Part shown: piece after piece, positions 44,227 to 53,845 of the stretch | Position numbering within the stretch: the first letter of the stretch is position 1 | Layout: the number at the start of each line of letters is the position of its first letter | Assembly: GCA_048013815.1 (NCBI GenBank) | Contig: CM106586.1 | Coordinates: forward strand, 18,910,001 to 18,974,000 | DNA length: 64,000 nucleotides | Source: Setoptus koraiensis | Lineage: Eukaryota > Arthropoda | Direction of reading: 5' to 3' | Position numbers and translations under genes: made by a program | The notes under the pieces: model-generated | The model's database searches: none | Told to the model about the DNA's origin: nothing | Seen by the model: the letters and a program-made list of their open reading frames with translations, nothing else

Positions 44227-45292
44227 ATGATGAATCCAGGTAGGTCCCAGCTGAATTTATCAGTTGTCACATTCTTCTATTTCCGTAGTTCATCATATCA
44301 ATTACGATCTCAACTACTCTGTCATGATTATAAAAAAAAAACTCGGATTTATAGCTTACCTCAAAAAGGAGATTAACCATTTCAGGAATGTTGTCTGTGC
44401 AGATGCTAAAGTACCGGTCAGAGTCAAGGCGGTCAACACAATGCTCAACAGTGGTCATAAGCTAGAACTATTGAAAAAAGAGCAACTAGAAACTATCTGG
44501 GAGGCTATATTCTTCGCTTTGTGGTATGCTGAGATGGGCAAGGGATGTGAGGATATAATAGCAGCCACTGTGAGAGGTTGTAAAAATAGATATGAGTTTA
44601 CTCGCTTGGGATTCAAAGAAATAGCCAAGACTTGGTTCGGACTTGATCAGCATAGAGTTGATAAAGTTAGTCACCTGGCGAGACATCTCACTGCCAGGCT
44701 CATCCAGATACAAATCAAAATGTGGTTTGAGGGTAAGAAGAAAGTAGGCGGAGGATCGCGAAAGCCGTGCAAACCGATTGTTTTAGCCATGTTGAACGAC
44801 GTTCAGAATTCGATAGGATTACTCTACTTTATATTAAGCATTTTCGTTGAGGAGTTCAAAAGAGCTCTCGATATTGTCTATGTCAAGAAAAACATATACA
44901 TTGGCCATCCGAAGGTGAAGACTGGCTTGATATCTTTCGTATATAAACAGTTTTTCATGTTTATAGTGGATCAGAAATACGATTTCAGGTTGGTGTCTAC
45001 TGTTGACATGAATATATTCCAAGAGTTCCTGACAACTCACTTAGTTAATGAATCACAAATGACTCAAATACATGTAACACTGAAATTTAAAAAGATCCTT
45101 GATAAATATACCCAAGATAAACGAAGTAAAAAGTTCACAATACATCGGAAGACAGAGTTAACGATGTGCAAATGGTCGTGTATAGTGTCGAGCATTCACG
45201 AATCCTGTATCTCAGGGCAATACTTCACAGATTGTCTTATCCCCAAACCTGTCAAGATAAGAATTCCCAAAGAAACTAAATTTTCAAGATGA
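44227..45292 (+). CDS. RRP1/Nop52-like ribosomal RNA processing protein
   Basis: A nucleolar helical-repeat protein; RRP1 homologues act in pre-rRNA cleavage for the 60S subunit. Exon 1 is 44227-44239 (ATGATGAATCCAG), donor GTAGGT, a 49-bp intron, acceptor CCGTAG, exon 2 44289-45292; 338 aa. Family marks: LETIWEAIFFALWYAEMGKG (about 72-90; RRP1 has LWK.L.YCMWM.DKP) and TWFGLDQHRVDK (about 119-130; RRP1 has EW.GIDRLR.DK). Helices continue to about 280. A second intron before the AG at about 44390 cannot be excluded, because the N-terminal 35 residues fit the family poorly. The long acidic C-terminal tail of vertebrate RRP1 is absent. AATAAA follows at 45307. Confidence 0.85.
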
Positions 45293-45533
45293 ACAAGTTG
45301 ATAAATAATAAAGCCAATATAGATCCTAAAGATTAGTCACAGATCTTACTCCATCTTATCTTCATAAGCACTTACAGTAGAACAAGAGGTAGTGGTGTTG
45401 AATGCCTACGCATAATGGATAGTGACAAACTAAACTCGCAGGCAAACCATTAGTTTTTCAGTTCCTCCCGTGTATACTCGAAGATTGATCTCAAATGAAG
45501 AGACCGTATCAGCTTGTATTATTACATAAATAG
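45293..45533. other. Short intergenic region
   Basis: Holds the RRP1 poly(A) signal (AATAAA, 45307-45312). Nothing else is recognised. Confidence 0.6.
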
Positions 45534-45833
45534 TATTTCATATTGTTGCAATGGTCTACGAATGTACAATTGATAAAGAATTCTTATTGGAAACGGGCGC
45601 AAGATGGCCTCAGCACCATTAAATTGTTCAAGACCCAGCCCACTGACCAGCTGCCAATCAGACCTTGCTGTGGTTGTGTTATTGTGACTGCTTTGGAGAA
45701 AGGCGGTGCCCGGCGAAAGCGTAACTTTGAAGCTCAAAATCTCATTGTTCACATGCAAATGGCTTCAGGTATTCAAACAAAAAGGATCTTTTTCTTTTCA
45801 TTCAACACATTCGAGAAGAAGCATCTAACTTAA
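45534..45833 (+). CDS. Possible small gene or last exon, unknown product
   Basis: An open + frame without a good ATG runs from the TAG at 45531 to TAA 45833. It reads as normal protein (for example LFKTQPTDQLPIRPCCGCVI and EKGGARRKRNFEAQNLIVHM), and AATAAA stands at 45877-45882. An ATG at 45551 is in another frame and gives only 23 codons. The best model is a terminal exon with acceptor near 45606 (CGCAAG|ATGG). No family is recognised. Confidence 0.3.
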   Translation, partial: YFILLQWSTNVQLIKNSYWKRAQDGLSTIKLFKTQPTDQLPIRPCCGCVIVTALEKGGARRKRNFEAQNLIVHMQMASGIQTKRIFFFSFNTFEKKHLT

Positions 45834-45946
45834 CATGCAGGACTGTTCCTTGATTCTATTTAGCGAATCAACACTAAATAAACATTTTACACTTCGTATC
45901 AAATAAATGAATTGACTAATTGGATTAGAGAAATATTTTTGGCAAG

Positions 45947-48322
45947 ATGGATACAACAATTCCTAGATGGTTTCCAGTTACTTGGTGGTCTATGACCATC
46001 ACATTACTAATTATTTGTTCACAGAACTCCCACGAAGCAACAGGTCAACAATACTCTTCTCCGGGTAGAGATAACTTCCATTCTATTAGTGAACACATGA
46101 ATAAAGTTACACCAGAGAATTGTGCCGTCCTAGATACAAACAGTCTATTCTTGCCCATGCAATCTGTTTCGCACATTCCCGATATCAAACAATTTGGAAT
46201 AGATCCAATATATGAGAATAGGACCAATCTGCAGCAAGTGCATAATATGGCTCTGTACAAAGCTTTTTTCGCAAGTTTCATACTACAGAAGGCGCAAGAC
46301 GAACATGAGCCAGGTTTCATGTACTGGATGTTATCGGTGATAGCAGACGTCTCATCGAATCCTCATGTTAATTCTAGTGGCTTGTACTTTTCACCAAATA
46401 GAGCATACACTCCTTCCTACGATGGATTCTTCAATAAAACGCTGCCTCTGTTTGCGCCACGGGCAGTTCGAGCGGACGACTTTAATGATCCTACCCAATT
46501 AAGAGGTACGTCAACTTTAAACACTATTTCCGCTAGTGATCTTGGTGCAATCAGGAGCGATAGCCGCGACAGTAACTACACGACTCCCGAATACAAAACC
46601 AATGAATGGTATCAGCATTGGCTCCCAGATCCGACCAGGCGTCACGACAGTAAGCCAACTTATAGCGTGCAAATATCCCATGCCAATGGCACAAATGAAA
46701 CATTTATATTTCACGGACCCCCGTACGCCTCTGACGATATCGGCCCAGTTAAATGGACTAGGCCCTATTATGATTGTGGCCGCTCGAATAAATGGCTTCT
46801 AGGTGCCTCTGTGCCCATTGCGGATCTATACCCTAGACACACTGGTTGGAGACATATAGAACTGCCTCTCTATGTGGCAGTGGCAGTTATTGAAATGGAT
46901 TTCAATAGGCTAGATATTAATCAATGTCCTTTGAGTGATGGAAATGTAAGTCCAAACACATTTGCGGATACTGCCAAATGCAGAAAAGACACTACTACAT
47001 GCGAACCTATTCACGGATACGGTCTTAGAAGAGGCGGGTACCAATGTCGTTGTAGACCTGGCTTCCGACTGCCCCGTTACGTCAAAGGACCTTACCTGGG
47101 AGAAGTTGTTGAGAGAGCTTCCGAGTCCGAGCGTAAACAAGGCTTTTCTTGCAAAAAGGTTGACAATCTGGCTGTGAAAACTCAGAACGTACAACCCTTA
47201 CCTTTCTGGGACCGCGATAAGGTTATTGCACAAATGGAAACATTGATCGGTTTGTCTTCCAATTTTTCCGGCCAAAGATCCGACCCCAACCTTTTGTCAG
47301 AGCGTATAAGACGCACTATTCCTAGAGAAGATTGTAATAAGATTAGAACATTGGCGCCCCATAGATTGACATTACCCGGTAACTTTGCTCATGGCAAAGA
47401 GCAGCAGTTTGAAAATCAAGCAAGAGCTACCTTGAGATTATCACATTTTATATCATCTTTTATCCAAGTTATAGATCCTAGAGAACTTTTTGCTGAGTTT
47501 CGAAAACCAGACAAGCCCCTAACAAAAGACCAGATTATGGGGGAAGTTTTGAGTTCTCTTGCCAGCGATAGACAGATCCAGGGAATTGGTGTCTTCTTTG
47601 ATAGAAACAAATTCAATTCAGAATCTAGTTCACCTACAGAATACTTCGCACCGTATGCTTACAGACTAGAAAGGAACGCAAGAAATTTTTATATCCTCGA
47701 CATGGCTGCTAGGAGTCCATCTGACAAAAATCATTACACTACCAATGATGCGTTCAGTAAATTGAAGACTCGTTGGAAGACTACTACAGACACTTTGGAT
47801 ACATTTACTCTCAAAATGAATATTAGATTCAACTCATCAGGCTTGAATTCTATCAGGTACGATAGATATCCTATACAATACAGAGCTGCGCAACTAGAGC
47901 ACGGTTATTGGACAGCTCCGTTCTATGATTGCAATGGATTGCATAATACATGGCTTATATCTTATGCTAGTCCGTTCTTTGGCTGGGATAAACTGAAACT
48001 GCGCATTGAATTCAAAGGAATTGTTATAGTAAATCTGAAACTAAGCGAACTAGACATCAATCAATGTGATGATGAATACTATGTAAATAATGCCTTCAAA
48101 GATACTCACAAATGTGATCGAAGATCAACAAGATGCGTTCCTATAAGCGGCAGAAAGTATGAAGCTGGGGGCTACAAGTGTGAATGTAAGCAAGGGTATG
48201 AGTATCCTTTTAATGATTTGACCACATATTTTGATGGGCAAATGATGGAAGCAGAGTATTTGAATGTTTTGCAAAATAAGCCTTCTCGTTTCGATAGTTT
48301 AACTTGTCGTTTGGCCAGCTAA
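45947..48322 (+). CDS. Secreted protein of two GPR158-type Cache/EGF ectodomains
   Basis: 791 aa, single exon, ATG 45947. A hydrophobic N-terminus (about 8-26) looks like a signal peptide; no other membrane segment exists. The body is two copies of one module. Copy 1 (about 54-415) has NCA near residue 59, a Cache-like region, RPYYDCGRSNKWLLGASVP (272-290), then LDINQC and an EGF-like Cys set (327, 345, 352, 367, 369, 402). Copy 2 (about 457-791) has EDCN near 462, APFYDCNGLHNTWLISYASP (657-676), LDINQC and Cys 707, 723, 730, 745, 747, 787. The order Cache, YDC, LDINQC, GGYxCxCxxGY is that of the GPR158/GPR179 extracellular region. Those receptors continue into seven helices; here the protein simply stops, so it should be a soluble decoy or ligand-binding protein. 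There are several N-glycosylation sequons. AATAAA follows at 48349. Confidence 0.9.
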   Translation: MDTTIPRWFPVTWWSMTITLLIICSQNSHEATGQQYSSPGRDNFHSISEHMNKVTPENCAVLDTNSLFLPMQSVSHIPDIKQFGIDPIYENRTNLQQVHNMALYKAFFASFILQKAQDEHEPGFMYWMLSVIADVSSNPHVNSSGLYFSPNRAYTPSYDGFFNKTLPLFAPRAVRADDFNDPTQLRGTSTLNTISASDLGAIRSDSRDSNYTTPEYKTNEWYQHWLPDPTRRHDSKPTYSVQISHANGTNETFIFHGPPYASDDIGPVKWTRPYYDCGRSNKWLLGASVPIADLYPRHTGWRHIELPLYVAVAVIEMDFNRLDINQCPLSDGNVSPNTFADTAKCRKDTTTCEPIHGYGLRRGGYQCRCRPGFRLPRYVKGPYLGEVVERASESERKQGFSCKKVDNLAVKTQNVQPLPFWDRDKVIAQMETLIGLSSNFSGQRSDPNLLSERIRRTIPREDCNKIRTLAPHRLTLPGNFAHGKEQQFENQARATLRLSHFISSFIQVIDPRELFAEFRKPDKPLTKDQIMGEVLSSLASDRQIQGIGVFFDRNKFNSESSSPTEYFAPYAYRLERNARNFYILDMAARSPSDKNHYTTNDAFSKLKTRWKTTTDTLDTFTLKMNIRFNSSGLNSIRYDRYPIQYRAAQLEHGYWTAPFYDCNGLHNTWLISYASPFFGWDKLKLRIEFKGIVIVNLKLSELDINQCDDEYYVNNAFKDTHKCDRRSTRCVPISGRKYEAGGYKCECKQGYEYPFNDLTTYFDGQMMEAEYLNVLQNKPSRFDSLTCRLAS

Positions 48323-48348
48323 GTAAATTTTGTAGTCTTCGCAGTCCA

Positions 48349-48361
48349 AATAAATTTTATT
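48349..48361. terminator. Back-to-back poly(A) signals of convergent genes
   Basis: AATAAA on + (48349-48354) and on - (48356-48361) nearly touch within an 84-bp interval between two stop codons. Further AATAAA-like words on + follow at about 48364. Confidence 0.75.
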
Positions 48362-48406
48362 TTAATAAAATAAGTGAGTTATTTGTCATCAATAATAGTT
48401 GAGCTA

Positions 48407-49771
48407 TTAAGGATTTTGTCGGGCTAGGTCATCCTTATCGATATTAATAACATGGAGTAGGTTTTTCACATTTGGGTCGTCGAGAAGAGCTTTGGGCCAG
48501 CTTTTTATTGTGTCAATTGTTTGATCAATCATCTTATCGAGCACTTGGATCTCCTCTAAGGCTCGTTTTTCATTGCTTTCAAAAACTTGACGGTGTCTAT
48601 CATACCTTTTGTTGAGTTCCTCGATGGTTTCATCTCTGATCTTTAGATCATTGCGTAATTTGGCACATTCAGTCTCTAAATGAGCATTATCTGGATAGTT
48701 GTCAGTCTGTACTGATTGACTCGTTGTGAGTCCATTGACTGTTGAGCGTTCTTCAGAATTACCCAGTTTAGAAAGAGAAAGCTTCTCTTCGTCATGCAAA
48801 TTCTTCTTTTCCAGGAGCTCTTTGGAAGATCCTAGTTCTTTCTCTACCAATTCAATTTGTTGATTAGCTTTCTCTAGATCAACAACTGCTTTTTCCTTTC
48901 TTTGAACTAACCATGACACTTCCATTTCTTTGGAACGCAATTTATTCTCAAGTAGTGTCTTGTCAGCTGACAGCTGATTCAATCTAGTTTCCAGCTGATA
49001 TTTTTCAACTTTCCATTGTGTTTTCTCATTTTCCAACGATTCCTCAACCTCTTTTAGAGTATCATTAAGCACTTGTCTTTCTCTTTCTAAGAATTCGCAA
49101 TCCTCTTTGAGTTTCTTCCTTTCATTTTTAAGTTCGTTAATTTTACTTTCTAAATGTTTAACAACTTGTGAGTCATGAGAACTATTGGATATATCACTGG
49201 AATTAAAGCTATGCAATTCGGGTGTTCTACTGGTGGTGTAGTAGTGTGTAGGATTTTGATATTTACTAGACATCCTCAAACTTCGAGATCTAAGTAAAGT
49301 GGGCGTTGATTGTGGCGATGGGGTATGTGATTTAGAAGAATGATGACTTGAGGGATTGTTGTTTTGGTGTAGAGATTCGTTAAATGCACGAGTTTTGGCA
49401 GCTGAACTGATGGTGGCCCGCTGAAATGAATGCCTCGGTGAAGTGCCACTAGCAGACATGCTCATTACCAATTGTCTGTAATCGATTGTGTGTGGCTGTA
49501 GCATGGCCCTATCTAAGCTAGATGACGCACTATTAGTGGAATTAGTGGTTGTGGTGCTAGTGGTGGCGCCAAGGGAACTAAAAGCGGACATACTCTTATT
49601 AGCAGCAGTATTGTAAGTGGCACTAATTGTTTTGCCATTGTTTGCTCTAGATATCAACTCTAAAGCTGCGCTCCGATTATGATCATTATTATGGCCACCT
49701 GTATGACTGCTAGAGTATCTGTCAACTAAATTGTTGAGTGTGGCAGATTGGAAGGACGATATTACTGGCAT
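48407..49771 (-). CDS. Ser/Thr/Asn-rich coiled-coil protein, 454 aa
   Basis: I do not recognise the family. Residues 1-200 are disordered and rich in Ser, Thr, Asn and His, with SPRHS, TPSPQSTPT and RSRSLR stretches that suit proline-directed and basophilic kinases. Residues about 202-334 form a strong coiled coil (INELKNERKKLKEDCEFLER and on), a linker carries SVQTDNYPDN, and a second coil spans about 364-420. The C-terminus (KSWPKALLDDPNVKNLLHVI) is less charged and may be the conserved part. No signal or membrane segment. It is probably a cytoskeletal or centrosomal scaffold, but that is only a guess from the architecture. It starts at ATG 49771 and has no intron. Confidence 0.8.
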   Translation of the reverse strand: MPVISSFQSATLNNLVDRYSSSHTGGHNNDHNRSAALELISRANNGKTISATYNTAANKSMSAFSSLGATTSTTTTNSTNSASSSLDRAMLQPHTIDYRQLVMSMSASGTSPRHSFQRATISSAAKTRAFNESLHQNNNPSSHHSSKSHTPSPQSTPTLLRSRSLRMSSKYQNPTHYYTTSRTPELHSFNSSDISNSSHDSQVVKHLESKINELKNERKKLKEDCEFLERERQVLNDTLKEVEESLENEKTQWKVEKYQLETRLNQLSADKTLLENKLRSKEMEVSWLVQRKEKAVVDLEKANQQIELVEKELGSSKELLEKKNLHDEEKLSLSKLGNSEERSTVNGLTTSQSVQTDNYPDNAHLETECAKLRNDLKIRDETIEELNKRYDRHRQVFESNEKRALEEIQVLDKMIDQTIDTIKSWPKALLDDPNVKNLLHVINIDKDDLARQNP

Positions 49772-50716
49772 TATCTTTTCTGCTGTTGTTGTTGTCGCTG
49801 TTGTCCTATAGGGCGGCCTGGATTGTGGCGATCGTGGTGGCGCTGCTGGCGCAACTGATGCAACTTGGCGTCTTTGTCTTGCTAGAGATTCTGTTAGTGT
49901 ATTATATCGATAATTTGGGACGGAATGAATGGGAGAAACGTTCGGCGTCGTGCGGCGCTCCAGCTTGGATTAAATTAATATAATCGTTGGTGCGCAACGC
50001 AACAACATTCGCTTTAAAGAATGACTCTATACAGATAAAATGGGTTTCAAAGCTTTGATTTGTTTCGAGTATTTATACGTGTTGTCTGTTGTGAGATCCA
50101 ATAATCCATTGTGAGCTAATACTGTTGCTGTTGTTTATTTGCTGTACATCTCCGGGCTTGTGAGTTTGTATTGTATTATTGTGATCATATAAAATATTTT
50201 GTGATTTTTATCGTCCAAAGCAATAAATTCAAGGGTGATGCCAGCGATAACATAATTGGTGCTATGTTAACAATAAAACAATGCTATTAACGACAACAAA
50301 AATTTGTCATACATGTATTGTCCATATAAGAAGATTATTAATATTATCAATGATGCAACAAAACAACAATGTAAATAGATACCAGTGGATCTAAATATAT
50401 ACATCTACATGTATACATAAAGAACGGGTAAAATATGGAAGAAAAACAAGAGAGAATTCTTTCACTATTTTGCGCAATTCTTCGCCACAATGAAAACAAG
50501 TGGTTGGGCATGCGCGCTCGAATCATGGGCGCCAAATACGAATCGAGTTTGCATTACGTAACTTGTCATTTGTCGAAGCAATTTCGAGTTCTTTTTTCTC
50601 CATCATGGTTGTTTATTTTCAAAACTGGCCCGTGCATGTATTATGGACATGATAGATCAATCAATTTTTCCTCTCATATTCTTGTCTAGTTGTCTCACAT
50701 TTGCCGTGGAGAAAAT
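49772..50716. other. Intergenic region between two - strand genes
   Basis: 5' flank of the coiled-coil gene with GTTGTTGTTGTC triplets at 49780-49805. An ATG-started + frame at 50435-50689 has mixed composition, with no domain, and I do not call it. TTTATT at about 50613 may be the - strand poly(A) signal of the next gene. Confidence 0.45.
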
Positions 50717-51709
50717 TCAGAAAAGACTGTTGAATCTGTCACGGTACTTGTTAGCCAAGTCCGATTGAAGAGCTGGCCAGCTATAGGGAGAGGAGTCGTC
50801 GAATTTCAGGGTATTCTCCCTGTCCATTTTTATTTCGAAGCTGGTGCCACGATCTATTACATCCACCATTGATAATCTAGTTGCAACAAAGTCCAGATCT
50901 ACCAGAGCAATGACAAGACTGTCCTCATGCACTTGCGCAAGATCTTCATCCTCGTTCTTCAAATAGTAAATCATATTGATGGGCGTGACAGAATTTCTAT
51001 TCGCGTAGAAAACACCCTCGACAGCCTGTTTCAATTCTGACCAAACATCATCAAGTTTCTGGTCTGTTGTCTCAACTTTTTTCTTCAGGTAAGATTCAAC
51101 GTGTTCAGCGTAAAAACTATCCTCGGAATAAAGTAATCGGTTCAAAACGTCATCGTAGGCCCGTCTACCAATCACACAATGACCGTTTGTTTGGTCAGGC
51201 TCATTGTGATAGATAAATTCGCAGAGAACCTTGTAGACACTGTTGTACCAAGGCTGTTCCAGATATTGGAACGATTCGGAGAAAATTTGTTCAACTTTGA
51301 CGGGCACTAGTTCCGAGCAGGCCTCAAACAACAAATTGACGTAAGCTTCATATTTCAGTTTCAAATTTTGATTTGTCACCATGGCTCGCTTTAGTTTTCT
51401 ATCGACAAATTCATTGAAATTGCCGATGTGTTCATATGAACAGTAATCATCGGATTTCAGAAAGTTTTTGAAATCCTCAATAGTTGCATCTTTTTCATTC
51501 ACTGGCGACTTTCCGTCCGTCTTGGCAACAGAGCCAGGCTGTTTCTTGGACTTGAAAGCGAATTTAGCTAGGAAGCGCCTCATAAGCGATTTGGCACTCT
51601 TCGACGACAATTGAATGTTCTGGTCAGAGTCTGGCTGAGCTTCGCAAAGTAGACAGATTGCCATTGTCAGGGATAGGCCTAAGAAGGCCCAATTGTTCAC
51701 GTTAACCAT
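50717..51709 (-). CDS. Secreted protein of unknown function, 330 aa
   Basis: I do not recognise the family. Residues 1-24 form a clear signal peptide (WAFLGLSLTMAICLLCEAQ). A short basic stretch follows (SLMRRFLAKFAFKSKK, 41-56), then an acidic-rich, mostly helical body. The mature part has four cysteines (90, 131, 163, 178), enough for two disulfides. There is no membrane segment after the signal peptide and no retention signal. The composition is that of an ordinary globular extracellular protein. It is intronless from ATG 51709. The gene lies at the edge of the gene block, next to the low-complexity flank. Confidence 0.8.
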   Translation of the reverse strand: MVNVNNWAFLGLSLTMAICLLCEAQPDSDQNIQLSSKSAKSLMRRFLAKFAFKSKKQPGSVAKTDGKSPVNEKDATIEDFKNFLKSDDYCSYEHIGNFNEFVDRKLKRAMVTNQNLKLKYEAYVNLLFEACSELVPVKVEQIFSESFQYLEQPWYNSVYKVLCEFIYHNEPDQTNGHCVIGRRAYDDVLNRLLYSEDSFYAEHVESYLKKKVETTDQKLDDVWSELKQAVEGVFYANRNSVTPINMIYYLKNEDEDLAQVHEDSLVIALVDLDFVATRLSMVDVIDRGTSFEIKMDRENTLKFDDSSPYSWPALQSDLANKYRDRFNSLF

Positions 51710-52236
51710 TGTGGTTGTTGTTGTCGTTATGCACGTTGCAGAGTCTGATTCTAATTGACCAATGCTAATTTAATGGGGCGCCCACAGCGGCAATAAAATA
51801 TCGTCAGTTGGCAACTTAGAAACAGTTTTACAGGGGCGCTTAATTTAGTATATAAATTAATCTTGCGTGCTGTTTTAGCTGGTGATTCGGACAGTCAAAA
51901 TGATCCTCGGCCAGCTAGCTGAATGCAGGCGTCTGAGTGGGCCTCACGAAATTCCAAAGCGACAATAGCAAAAATTCAGTAGTGTCAGTGATTGTACACT
52001 TTTCGACTTGCAACTAACCGTTGGACAGCCACTTTATGGTACTTGCTCGCTGTCTCTGCGGGAGAGACACCAGCCCCGAGAGATGTTATTTATATACTTT
52101 TGGTTACTATTTATACATGTCATAGAGATTAATGTCGCGCACATTATTATTTGTATCTACCCAATAATAAATGCTACACTTTTCGCAACATTACTTTTGT
52201 ACTCTTTGGCCCTCGCCAGTATCATTGTACCCGAGC

Positions 52237-52289
52237 AAGTGGGTGCCAGTGGGTGCCGTTTGGTGCCAGTTGGTGCCAGTTGGTGCCAT
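52237..52289. repeat. 10-bp array (TTGGTGCCAG)
   Basis: Five units of (G/T)TGGTGCCAG or GTGGGTGCCA. The complementary GGCACC follows at 52295 and can pair back. Confidence 0.88.
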
Positions 52290-53823
52290 TCGACGGCACC
52301 AACGTGCAAAAAATATTTAGTGCTATGCACTCTCAAAATATGAAACTTGATGTTATCAGGGTAAGATCGAGAGAAGCAGAGAGCCGGCTGATATCAAGTA
52401 ACATCACGCAACGGACAGAGAGATTCACCCTGTCTCTCGCTAGATGCCAGGCCCAGTTAGAAGAGCCATTCTTTGTCATTGTGTGCCTCTTGAGATTGCC
52501 GTTGCCTCTTGGAAACAGTTTTCCAATTCCTCTCACTATCCTTAACTATCGACTGCACACAAACTATTAGCAACGACAGTTATAAACTTGCTCTCATTAC
52601 CATAAAATTAAATCTTCTTTTCATCTACAGTTAGCACCTCACTAGTGTCCCAAGTCGATACTAGTGCACAACTTGGAGGCGCCACTATTTGTCGCTAGAC
52701 TGTGTCCTCAAAAGAGTGTTTGCTCTCAATTTAGCTTACCTCTGAATAGTGTCCTGTTTATGTGTTTAGTGGTGCTGTCAATATATCAGCAACATGCGAT
52801 CGACGACGACGACAATTGGCAATTCTCCGATGAAAGCACTCAACTGATATTGACATAATGAGAGTAGTTTACGTCTAAACTTGGCAAAACTTTCTCTCGA
52901 AGCTCTTTATTTGCAAGCATTGAGTCGGCTTATAATTGAGACATAATGAATAGACGGCTCATACATGACGTCAATACATATCGCGTATTAAGAGTAGCAC
53001 ATGGTCTAACTTATGAGCTAGTGCATCGTAATAACTCAACATCATTTTATAGTCCGGCTGGCCATTAATCGGCGGTCGGCATACAATTTGCTGTAATTGA
53101 CACGAGTATTGACCTGATTGATATTGGGCGCTGTTACGTCGGGCACAAGATGTGGCTCGATTGAGTAACATTTTACTTGAGTCACAAAACATGTGGACGA
53201 GTAACAATTGAGTGCCGCTAATGTTGCACTTTAATGGCTAGCTTACAAGCTCAATTGTCATTTGAACATCATCCAAAAGTGCACCTTGTTCATTGTTTGA
53301 CCACACAGGCACGTTTATGGGCCCGTTATATAATTGTTTTTGTGCCGCAAACAATGTCCAGGCCAATGCAATGCCAGTTCAATGCAACGCAACAATACAA
53401 TACCTAACAATACAATTTATGTGTTTGAGTGCAGCTGTAGCTAATTACATACTATAATGGCTTCCATATAGCACATAATAACATACAGCAGCTAAACGCA
53501 ATTCATTTCTGACCAACCAAGGTGACATATGAGCGGATATTGTGTTGCTGTTGCGGGGGCGAACACTGCCCCTGCGTCATAGCTAAACGACATAGCAAGA
53601 TATCAGCAGCACTACTGGTGGCCGGATTGGTCCAAATGATGCAAGGACAGGCGAATCGCAGGCCCTTGAGCAAGTGTGTGTCTGTGTTTGTATTATTACC
53701 ATAATATTATTACCATCTTTTGTTCAAAGGGCACGACAGGTGCACCATGGGCGCCCCCGCAAACATATGGTCAAGATAATAGAATGCAGCCGATGATGGA
53801 AGTGTAGTCATTATTATTGCCAT

Positions 53824-53845
53824 CACACACACACACACACACACA
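53824..53845. repeat. (CA)n microsatellite
   Basis: Pure CA run of about 22 bp. Confidence 0.9.

Noticed and set aside
44264-44288. RRP1 start within the open frame at 44264
   Set aside because: That frame begins with TTG inside the 49-bp intron. ATG 44227 joined through GTAGGT and CCGTAG gives a proper start in the same frame.
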